From: Mycolicibacterium chubuense NBB4
GTDB lineage: Bacteria > Actinomycetota > Actinomycetes > Mycobacteriales > Mycobacteriaceae
Reading direction: 5' to 3'
Assembly (NCBI RefSeq): GCF_000266905.1
Contig: NC_018027.1
Location: 1,612,001 to 1,676,000 of the forward strand
Length of the DNA: 64,000 nucleotides
Shown here in pieces: positions 52,923 to 59,743 of the stretch. Each line of letters opens with the position of its first letter. Position 1 is the stretch's first letter. The translations under genes were made by a program, and so were the position numbers. The notes beneath the pieces are model-generated. The model made no database searches and had not been told where the DNA came from. It worked only from the letters and a program-made list of their open reading frames with translations.

Positions 52923-53780
52923 ATGGCGACATCTGAGGACGACGTGGTGACCTATCGGTCCATCGGTCGAGTCGCGGTGGTGACGATGAATCGCCCCCGG
53001 TACCGCAACGCGCAGAATTCGGCGATGACCTACGCGTTGGACGCAGCATTTCAACGTGCCGTGGACGACGACACCATCAGCGTGATCGTGCTCGCCGGCA
53101 GCGGTGAGCACTTCAGCGCCGGCCACGACATCGGAACTCCGGGACGCGACCACCACCTGTCCTACGACAATCGGGCCGTGCTGTGGTGGGATCACGTCGG
53201 AAAAGACGGCGGCGACCAGCGCTATGCCCGCGAGATGGAGGTCTATCTCGGGATGTGTCGTCGCTGGCGGGACATCCCGAAGCCCATGATCGCGATGGTG
53301 CACGGTGCCTGCATCGCCGGCGGCCTCATGCTGGCCTGGGTGTGCGATGTCATCGTCGCGGCCGACGACGCGTTCTTCGCCGATCCCGTCGTCCGGATGG
53401 GGATTCCCGGCGTCGAGTACTTCGCCCACCCCTGGGCTCTCGGCGCGCGGTTCGCCAAAGAAATCCTCTTCACCGCAGACCGATTCACCGCACAGCGCGC
53501 CTACGAGGTGGGAATGGTCAATCGGGTAGTACCCCGGGAAGCGCTCGAGAGGACGACACTCGGCCTTGCCGAGCGCATCTCACAGATGCCCGTCTTCGGA
53601 TTGGCATTGGCCAAACGCGCCGTCAACCAGTGTGAAGACCAGATGGGTCTGCGAAACGGCATGGAAGCCGTCTTCGGGTTGCACCACTTCGCCCATGCGC
53701 ACAACGCCGAGACAGGCGCGGGATCCCTCGGCGGAATGGACGCCAAGACCATGGCCGCCCGCCCGGCCGACGCCACGTGA
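52923..53780 (+). CDS. Enoyl-CoA hydratase/isomerase-family protein
   Basis: 285 residues from the ATG at 52923, with AAGGGG upstream. It is a crotonase fold with FSAGHDIG and GACIAGGLMLAWVCDVIVAADDAFFADPVVRMGIPG. As in the other island crotonase, the two catalytic Glu positions are not Glu (Met and Val region). The insertion HLSYDNRAVLWWDHVGKD is unusual. It is probably a specialised isomerase, hydratase or ring-cleaving enzyme. It has its own copy of the island operator, so it belongs to the catabolic regulon. Confidence 0.85.
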   Translation: MATSEDDVVTYRSIGRVAVVTMNRPRYRNAQNSAMTYALDAAFQRAVDDDTISVIVLAGSGEHFSAGHDIGTPGRDHHLSYDNRAVLWWDHVGKDGGDQRYAREMEVYLGMCRRWRDIPKPMIAMVHGACIAGGLMLAWVCDVIVAADDAFFADPVVRMGIPGVEYFAHPWALGARFAKEILFTADRFTAQRAYEVGMVNRVVPREALERTTLGLAERISQMPVFGLALAKRAVNQCEDQMGLRNGMEAVFGLHHFAHAHNAETGAGSLGGMDAKTMAARPADAT

Positions 53781-53946
53781 GCAGCGCCACCGACACCTTC
53801 GACGCCCTGACCACCATCATCGAACTGGTCGTTCGGCATCGTCAGACCGTCCGCACAACACCGTCACCCGACTGCACGCCTGGCTCGACGGCGCCGCACC
53901 GACCGACCTGCGTCGTGGTTGCCGCCTCGGGGCCAGAGCTACATGA
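53777..53946 (+). pseudogene. Possible frameshifted small gene remnant
   Basis: A GTG overlapping the crotonase stop opens SSATDTFDALTTIIELVVRHR in one frame. TVTRLHAWLDGAAPTDLRRG continues in another frame to a stop at 53946. A one-base shift would join them to a peptide of about 55 residues. Neither part is recognised. It may be decay near the right island end, or a chance reading. Confidence 0.3.
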
Positions 53947-54370
53947 GCGACAACACGAACGGATAAGTCAGTGTCCCCGGGTTGCCGTCGCACCCGGCGT
54001 CGAAGGACGATGTGAGCACGCCGACGCGTGTGGTGGCGTCCCAGGAGTAGACGTCGTGGGTCGGTATCGTTGCGCCGTAATATACGTTGCCGCAGCGCAA
54101 TCCGTCAGGCACATCTACCGCGAGGGTGTATCGGCCGTCCGCCAGTCGTGCGTCACCCGCGTAGGGGAACGCTCTCGCAATAGGTTGCGGAATCGCCTGA
54201 ACGTGGACACAGTCGCCGTCGCAGCTCGCCAACGCCCAGATCCACGTATGGAAGTCATACCTGCCATCCAGACGGAGTTCGAAGTTGCCGTGGGGAGTGT
54301 CGGCGAGGGCCGGAGGCGCACCGAGGACCGACGCACACGCCACTATCAGGCTTATCAACACCGACTTCAT
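53939..54370 (-). CDS. Small secreted protein, unknown function
   Basis: 143 residues from the ATG at 54370, preceded by AGGAGAGG. It has a signal peptide (LISLIVACASVLGAPPALA) and a beta-rich mature part (GNFELRLDGRYDFHTWIWAL) with two close cysteines (ASCDGDC) and two more (LRCGNV, DAGCDG). It is typical of short mycobacterial exported proteins. An island-type operator about 170 bp upstream (54534) could place it in the regulon. Confidence 0.75.
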   Translation of the reverse strand: MKSVLISLIVACASVLGAPPALADTPHGNFELRLDGRYDFHTWIWALASCDGDCVHVQAIPQPIARAFPYAGDARLADGRYTLAVDVPDGLRCGNVYYGATIPTHDVYSWDATTRVGVLTSSFDAGCDGNPGTLTYPFVLSLM

Positions 54371-54989
54371 GTCGTCCTCTCCTGACGGCTCGCTGGCTGG
54401 TCACACCCTGGCCTCGTCGACGCCGAACCAGCCGTCAGTCTGAACCCAGCGAATCGACCCGTCCGTCGCCCGCACCGTGCAAGTGCACAGCCACCACACG
54501 CTGACAGGGGGTGACGCCAACCGGGGGCCGAGTGCCCGGTGAGCGGGAGGGGTGCAACTCAAGCCAAGCGGTGTTGCTGTTCCACCACCAGGCTCCCACT
54601 CCGAGAATCCTGACCTTTTAGGCGGTCCATGGTGTTCGTAGTCGCACAGATGAGTGACGGCGACGACGTTGCGCGCCGCCGCGAAAGGGTAAGTCAGGAA
54701 TCGGAACACGTGCAGACCGTAGACAAAGTCTTCGTCGTGACCGGACGCGCGAACCACTCCGCCAGCGAGTCCGGCTGATCGCGGCCGGACCGCCCGGAAA
54801 GAACGACAGACCAGCTGCCTCCGCAACCTAGCCAGCCACTCGCTCCGCCCAATCGACACGACAGCGTGCTCGCCGACGTGTTGATGTCATCAACATCGCC
54901 CGATGAATCCCCAGGTCGAACGCCGTCGCTCCGCGGCATCCGGCGTCACCATAGTCGGCATTTCGGCAGGGCAGAGTGATTTCTGCGTG
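54371..54989. other. Poorly coding right end of the island
   Basis: 619 nt. A minus-strand open frame (54401-54859) encodes patches that look protein-like (GLHVFRFLTYPFAAARN, SIRWVQTDGWFGVDEA) but has no signal sequence, ribosome site or recognisable family; it may be a decayed exported-protein gene. An operator-like palindrome at 54534-54548 lies inside it. Nothing else was found before the att repeat. Confidence 0.4.
54534..54548. promoter_or_regulatory. Palindromic operator near the right island end
   Basis: GCCCGGTGAGCGGGA with a perfect core (54536-54546). CAGCGT on the minus strand (54498-54503) would start transcription near 54491, 50 bp from the centre (54541), towards the secreted-protein gene at 54370. 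Confidence 0.45.
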
Positions 54990-55014
54990 GGGTTCGATTC
55001 CCGGCAGCTCTACA
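54990..55014 (+). repeat. Right attachment repeat: displaced ssrA 3' end
   Basis: Same 21 nt as 4469-4489, then one mismatch and ACA. It is only the T-arm and 3' acceptor strand of tmRNA, with no 5' partner upstream, so it is a remnant and not an RNA gene. It marks the right junction of the island. Confidence 0.85.
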
Positions 55015-55034
55015 ACAATTATGTGGTGAAAGAG

Positions 55035-55070
55035 CAGGTCAGAGCGATATCGTCGCTCTGACCTGTTTCC
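55035..55070 (+). terminator. Terminator behind the displaced ssrA end
   Basis: A perfect 13-bp stem (55035-55047 with 55053-55065), 5-nt loop, then TTTCC. It is probably the original ssrA terminator, left 50 kb away from its gene by the insertion. Confidence 0.9.
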
Positions 55071-55215
55071 TTTGTGGGCACACTTTCCCGCGAGTCCGTC
55101 CATCCTGTCGGCCCACGTCGTCCAGGCCGGGGAAGAGGTGCCCGTACTGCCGCTGCCGCGACGACGCGGACCCTTTGATGTTTCCGATCAGTCCAAGCGG
55201 TCAACACATCACCGC

Positions 55216-55935
55216 ATGCTTAAGCGACATGGTTGGGTGGTGGCCGCCGTCGGCTGCCTTCTGCACTCCGCTGTAGGTGTGGCCAGTGCGGCCACTCTGT
55301 ATTCGTCCGGGAGCCCTGGAGTCGATGTGAGCTGGCCGAACTGTACGGCGCAGATTCCGGCCGATGCGACGTTCGGGATCATCGGCGTGACCGAACGCAC
55401 CGTCTACTCCACCACCAACCCGTGCCTTGCCGCCCAGGCGGCTCATTTCCCGAACACGGCGAGTCTGTACGCCAACAGCGGCTGGAACGATCACTCCGTC
55501 CATCTGAACGCGGCCAGCCCCCACGCATGCCTGCCCGGTGATGCCAACTGCCTGGCCTACAACTACGGATACAACGCCGGCCTGGCAGCCTACGACGCGG
55601 CGAGTGCGGCCGGAGTGGTCAGCACCACGTGGTGGCTCGATGTCGAGTCCGACAACACCTGGAACGACGACGCGATCCAGAACCGCAGCAGTCTGCAAGG
55701 CGAGCACGACGCCTTGACCGATCGCGGTGCCACGACCGTCGGTGTCTACAGCACCACAGCAGAGTGGCAGGCGATCACTAATGACTGGCAGAACAACTGG
55801 CCCAGCTGGATCGGTGCCCACGATGCTTCCAGCGCCCAGGGCAGACAAGCGTGCATCGGTCATCAATTCACCGGCGGACCGACGCTGCTGGTCCAGACCG
55901 ATGAGCGCGACGTCGATCGAGACATTGCTTGTTGA
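55216..55935 (+). CDS. Secreted glycoside-hydrolase-like (GH25-type) protein
   Basis: 239 residues from the ATG at 55216. The signal peptide (VVAAVGCLLHSAVGVASAA) is followed by a TIM-barrel-like domain that opens GVDVSWPNC and contains TTWWLDVESDNTW and GVYSTTAEW, the pattern of GH25/DUF1906-type exported proteins. Four or more cysteines suggest disulfides. It is the first core gene right of the island. Cell-wall binding or hydrolysis is plausible but unproven. Confidence 0.75.
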   Translation: MLKRHGWVVAAVGCLLHSAVGVASAATLYSSGSPGVDVSWPNCTAQIPADATFGIIGVTERTVYSTTNPCLAAQAAHFPNTASLYANSGWNDHSVHLNAASPHACLPGDANCLAYNYGYNAGLAAYDAASAAGVVSTTWWLDVESDNTWNDDAIQNRSSLQGEHDALTDRGATTVGVYSTTAEWQAITNDWQNNWPSWIGAHDASSAQGRQACIGHQFTGGPTLLVQTDERDVDRDIAC

Positions 55936-56048
55936 CGCCCCTAGGCGGTGCGCCCCGGCGAAGAACACCGGGAATGTGCCGCAGGTGACCGGCCGGACAT
56001 AGGTCCTATCGCGACAGACAAGCCGCTCTCGATGGCATCGTTAGCCCA

Positions 56049-56711
56049 ATGAGCCTGGGTGCCCTGCTGGAGTCGATCCCGCCGTTGGCCGTGTACGTCG
56101 TTGTCGGCGTAGTGATCGGCGCCGAGAGCCTCGGCATTCCGCTGCCGGGCGAGATCGTCCTCGTCAGTGCTGCGCTGCTCTCGTCGCGCCACTCGTTGGA
56201 CATCAGCCCAGCCGGCGTCGGAGCGGCGGCCACGCTCGGTGCGGTCATCGGCGACTCCATCGGCTACTCGATCGGTCACCGCTTCGGGATGTCGCTGTTC
56301 GAGCGCCTCGGGAAGCGGTTCCCCAAGCACTTCGGGCCCGGACACGTCGCACTGGCCAAAGGGCTGTTCACGAGGTGGGGCGTTTGGGCGGTGTTCTTCG
56401 GCCGCTTCGTGGCGCTGCTGCGGATCTTCGCCGGCCCCCTGGCGGGCGCATTGCGAATGCGGTACCTGCGCTTCCTGGCCGCGAATGCCAGCGGGGGACT
56501 GGTGTGGGCCGGTGGCACCACGGCCGTGGTCTACTACGCCGGCATCGCCGCGGAACGCTGGCTCTCCCGATTCTCGTGGATCGCGCTCGTCGTGGCCGTA
56601 GTCATCGGTGTGGGCTTCACCATCCTCGTGCGTGAGCGCACATCGCAACTGATCGCCGAGCTCGAAGCCGAACACGACTGGGACACTCTGCGCGGCAGAG
56701 TGCAGGAGTGA
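56049..56711 (+). CDS. DedA-family membrane protein
   Basis: 220 residues. It has the DedA/VTT-domain motifs ESLGIPLPGEIVLVSAALL, GDSIGYSIGHRFG and the signature FFGRFVALLRIFAGPLAGALRM, with about five membrane segments. DedA proteins take part in lipid-carrier (undecaprenyl phosphate or phospholipid) flipping. It is a single gene with no obvious operon partner. Confidence 0.92.
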   Translation: MSLGALLESIPPLAVYVVVGVVIGAESLGIPLPGEIVLVSAALLSSRHSLDISPAGVGAAATLGAVIGDSIGYSIGHRFGMSLFERLGKRFPKHFGPGHVALAKGLFTRWGVWAVFFGRFVALLRIFAGPLAGALRMRYLRFLAANASGGLVWAGGTTAVVYYAGIAAERWLSRFSWIALVVAVVIGVGFTILVRERTSQLIAELEAEHDWDTLRGRVQE

Positions 56712-56987
56712 CTCCGTCTGCAGCCTCCGCGGAGGGTGAAGGTGTGCAAACGGTTTGCGGGCGTTCGCGGTGCAGGTGAGCGCGCTCGCCAGTCCCGCTG
56801 AAGCCCTCGTGTGCCTGCAGTCGGCGCGCCGGGGGGAACGTACGCGCGACGTCGGCTGAGCGCGACTCTGCGATTGCAGCTCCAAGAAACTTCCAAGCAC
56901 AGCCGAAGACCGTTAGCCGACCGGATCTCGGGGTGACAACGAAAACCCAACGGGTCCGGCGGAAGACACGAGAAGCTCGGGGGGACT

Positions 56988-57311
56988 GTGAAGGTAACAA
57001 CGAGGACACTGTTGGCCGGCGCCGTGTCGGCCACTGCGATCGGCGCGGCCGGGCTGATTGCTCCAGTCGCGGTGGCTGATCCGGGATTCACGTTGCCGGG
57101 GCCGGGGGTGTGCAACTACCCGGGGACCTCGGGCGGCGGCGGCATCGGCCCCTTGAGCATGCAGTTCTGCAACTACCCGCCGCTCCTGGCCGGCATGCAC
57201 TACCACTGCCAGTGGTTCGGCGGGGCGAAGTGGAACAGTGGCAGCTGCAACTGGCGCTGGGCCGACGGTCAGGTCGCGCCTTCACCTCCGCCGGAACAGA
57301 TCTTCTGGTGA
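56988..57311 (+). CDS. Small secreted protein, unknown
   Basis: 107 residues from GTG 56988. It has a signal peptide (LLAGAVSATAIGAAGLIAPVAVA). The Cys- and Pro-rich mature part (PGVCNYPGTSGGGGIGP, QFCNYPPLLAG, YHCQWFGGAKWN, SCNWRW) is a composition seen in several short mycobacterial exported proteins. It overlaps the following DUF732 gene by 4 nt. Confidence 0.8.
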   Translation: MKVTTRTLLAGAVSATAIGAAGLIAPVAVADPGFTLPGPGVCNYPGTSGGGGIGPLSMQFCNYPPLLAGMHYHCQWFGGAKWNSGSCNWRWADGQVAPSPPPEQIFW

Positions 57312-57649
57312 GGGCGCTCGTAGCCGCAGGGCTGGGTGCGGTGGCCATCATGGTTGCCGCTCCGGCGTCTGCAGACGACCAGGGCTTTCTCGACGCAATG
57401 GACGAGTTGGGCATCAGCTCCTATCACGGGCACGTGGGCGACAACGCCACAGAAGACCGGAGCAACTTGGTTGCGGGACAGAACATTTGCAATAACTTGC
57501 ACACTGGCTACTCGGTACTCGACGAGCAGCGCATGCTGCTGATCAACTCCCACACCCGCCATGCGATGGATCAGGACCCGATCACACCGGCTCAGGTCAG
57601 CGGCATGGTCGATGCGGCGAGGCGCTTCCTGTGTCCGGACACGCTGTAA
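57308..57649 (+). CDS. DUF732-type secreted protein
   Basis: 113 residues from GTG 57308, overlapping the previous stop. It has a signal peptide, then the DUF732 pattern: DQGFLDAMDELGISSY, a Cys in AGQNICNNLHTG, and C-terminal AARRFLCPDTL. The function of the family is unknown. It is typical of mycobacteria. Confidence 0.85.
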   Translation: MRALVAAGLGAVAIMVAAPASADDQGFLDAMDELGISSYHGHVGDNATEDRSNLVAGQNICNNLHTGYSVLDEQRMLLINSHTRHAMDQDPITPAQVSGMVDAARRFLCPDTL

Positions 57650-57939
57650 CGGTGAGCACCTCGGTGCGCTGTGTACCGGCCCGCTTGGATTCGAGTCACT
57701 GACCTTCTGAGAAGTGCTTCGGCCCAGGGAAAGTCGACAAAGTGATGCGGGCCCACGCAATGAAAAGGCATCACTCCTGACGTCGGCAACATCTCTCATG
57801 CGTGGGTCGAAGTCGTTCGCGCTGAACTGAATCAGAAAGGCGCGCAAGCTAGTGGAGCCGCAACCCCAAGGCGAATGGTTCTTGGGCAGAGAAGTACTAC
57901 AACACCAAAACAAGTCAACACAGTAAAACGGGGGAGTCA

Positions 57940-58758
57940 ATGTTCGCCAAAATTTCGATCCGCTCGCTGGGCCGAAACCATTGCGGCCGGTCCCTTGTCG
58001 CCCTGACGGTCGCGGGAATCGCCGGTTGCGGGCTGACCTTCGCTGCGCCTGCAGTCGCCGACGCCTCGGCGACCGTCAAGGCGCATACGCAGCGCATGTC
58101 GGATGCGGACCTCAATGCTCAACAGAACGGCTGGTACAACGAGGGCGACCGTCTGACGCTGGTGTGTTCCAAACGGGGTCAGCAAGTCAAGGGCTATTTC
58201 AGCTTCAACATCCCGGGCGGCTGGGACAGCCTGTGGTACAGGACTTCTGACGGCAACTACGTCGCCGATGTCGACATCGAGACCGGCACCTTGAACTCAG
58301 TCGCGCCGGACTGCTCTCCGGCGCCTGCGCCGCCGGCTTCGGCGCCACAGGGATCGCGCGAGGACCGCGCGGTGGCGTGGGCCAACGGCCAGGTCGGCTC
58401 GGATGGCTATGACTTCCTGTGCGGGCGGTTCGTGGCCAATGCCTACGGCAAGCCCACCCTCGGGGTCAGTTCGGCACAGATCTTTCACGACCAGTTGGCG
58501 AGCGCCGGGCAGATCCACATGGATCGAAACATTCCCAAAGGGGCGCTTGTGTTCTCGGAAAGTCAGTGGGACGTCGTCAACGGCGTACACCAGGGTCATG
58601 TGGTTCTGGCCCGGGGCGACGGTTCGTTCGTGTCCGGGGGAGTGAGCAAGTCCTACGGATCTCGCCACACCGTGCAGATACTGAATTCCTGGAACCCGAG
58701 TCCGGGCGCACAATATCTCGGCTGGGCGTATGCGCCCGGCAGCTGGCCCGGACCCTGA
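57940..58758 (+). CDS. Secreted protein with NlpC/P60-like C-terminal domain
   Basis: 272 residues. It has a signal peptide (about residues 1-41), a small N-terminal domain (GWYNEGDRLTLVCSKRGQQVKGYF), a Pro/Ala linker, then a cysteine-peptidase-like domain with Cys in DFLCGRFVANAYG and His in VHQGHVVLARGD. This suggests a peptidoglycan amidase or endopeptidase, though CHAP-like assignment is possible. The 290 nt before it hold no gene. Confidence 0.65.
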   Translation: MFAKISIRSLGRNHCGRSLVALTVAGIAGCGLTFAAPAVADASATVKAHTQRMSDADLNAQQNGWYNEGDRLTLVCSKRGQQVKGYFSFNIPGGWDSLWYRTSDGNYVADVDIETGTLNSVAPDCSPAPAPPASAPQGSREDRAVAWANGQVGSDGYDFLCGRFVANAYGKPTLGVSSAQIFHDQLASAGQIHMDRNIPKGALVFSESQWDVVNGVHQGHVVLARGDGSFVSGGVSKSYGSRHTVQILNSWNPSPGAQYLGWAYAPGSWPGP

Positions 58759-58937
58759 CCGAACCGAGGAACTCGTCGCCGTCACCGGCGAAGGGTGGTG
58801 CTTACCTGGCGGATAGAAAACTCTTTCCCTGCGTCGGTGGATTCTGACTTCCCGGCGATTACCTGGTCATTCGCTGAGCACGACCATTACGTGCAGAGGC
58901 AGCCTCGCCGGGGCAGCGATGACCAGGAGGAGAACCG

Positions 58938-59660
58938 ATGACAATCGCCCATCACACCCGTACCAGCCGGCAGGGCCGGACCACCGCGGCTGCGGCCGTT
59001 CTGCTGGCCGCGTCGGCGACCGTCGCCGGCATGATCACCGCGCCCGCGCCGGCACATGCGGCCGACCAGTACATCGCACTGGCACTCGGTTATGTGAACG
59101 AGAATCCGCCGGTGACGATGGCAGGCGGTTCGGCGATCAGTTCGGCCCAGGACCAGGCGGCCCAGGGCGCGCTGACCAACTGTTCAGGCAACGGAGGCAG
59201 TCACTGCGTCGCCGAGGTCATCGCCACGAACGCATGCGCCGCGGCAGCCTCGAACGACTACGGCGAAATGACGGGAGCGTCCGACCCGTCGCTCGCCACC
59301 GCGCAGAGCAAGGCCAAGAGTCAGCTGCAGAACCAGCAGGGCGCGAAGGTCATCGTGTCGGGTTGCGCGAACGGATCGACGCCGCCGCCGAACGATCCGC
59401 CGCCGCCCCCCGCGCCGAAGCAAGGCCCGACGGTCTCGTTCGACCCCGTTCTGGGGGGTCTGGTGGCTCACATCACCGATCGCAGCGGGGTCTCGTCGCA
59501 GTGCACGTATGCGACGGACAACTACAGCCGCGGCTTCGCCTTGCCGGCCAATTCGAAGTACGACCTGCGGATCGTCCCTGCTGTTCCGCGGTTCCGGAAC
59601 TGGACCGTCACGATCACCTGTGACAACGGAACCAGCACGACGGCGACGACATACTTCTGA
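58938..59660 (+). CDS. DUF4189-type secreted protein
   Basis: 240 residues with GGAGG upstream. It has a signal peptide ending AHAADQ. The DUF4189 region (YIALALGYVNENPP, GTCS-like ALTNCSGNGGSHC, VIVSGCANG) is followed by a Pro-rich linker (PPPNDPPPPPAPK) and a C-terminal beta domain. The function is unknown; this type is frequent in mycobacterial exported proteins. Confidence 0.8.
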   Translation: MTIAHHTRTSRQGRTTAAAAVLLAASATVAGMITAPAPAHAADQYIALALGYVNENPPVTMAGGSAISSAQDQAAQGALTNCSGNGGSHCVAEVIATNACAAAASNDYGEMTGASDPSLATAQSKAKSQLQNQQGAKVIVSGCANGSTPPPNDPPPPPAPKQGPTVSFDPVLGGLVAHITDRSGVSSQCTYATDNYSRGFALPANSKYDLRIVPAVPRFRNWTVTITCDNGTSTTATTYF

Positions 59661-59681
59661 GCCCGTGCCTTGTCTTGCCCC

Positions 59682-59719
59682 GAACCGCCTGGACCGTGAT
59701 GCCGCGGCCCAGGCGGTTC
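59682..59719. terminator. Bidirectional terminator hairpin
   Basis: GAACCGCCTGG (59682-59692) and CCAGGCGGTTC (59709-59719) form a perfect 11-bp stem around a 16-nt loop. It lies in the gap between the converging DUF4189 and kinase genes. Confidence 0.65.
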
Positions 59720-59743
59720 ACGCACCCGCCGGATAGCAGCGCT

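Larger units (their letters stand above)
4494..55014. mobile_element. About 50.5-kb catabolic genomic island integrated in ssrA
   Basis: The segment is bounded by direct repeats of the ssrA 3' end (4469-4493 and 54990-55014). It contains a self-contained set of steroid-type degradation genes plus a complete mce uptake operon. The right-hand repeat is a displaced ssrA end still followed by a strong terminator, as expected if the island supplied a new 3' end on integration. No integrase, excisionase, transposase or conjugation gene is visible inside. Degenerate reading frames lie near the right end. It may be an old element that lost its recombinase. Confidence 0.8.

Noticed and set aside
54990..55014. 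Possible tRNA gene (T-arm-like sequence with 3' acceptor strand)
   Set aside because: No D-arm, anticodon arm or 5' acceptor strand precedes it; the sequence matches the ssrA 3' end, so it is the att remnant.
4494..55014. KstR or KstR2 boxes (AACnnGTT or CAAGnnCTTG cores) in island promoters
   Set aside because: None was noticed in the gaps read by eye; this was not an exhaustive search.
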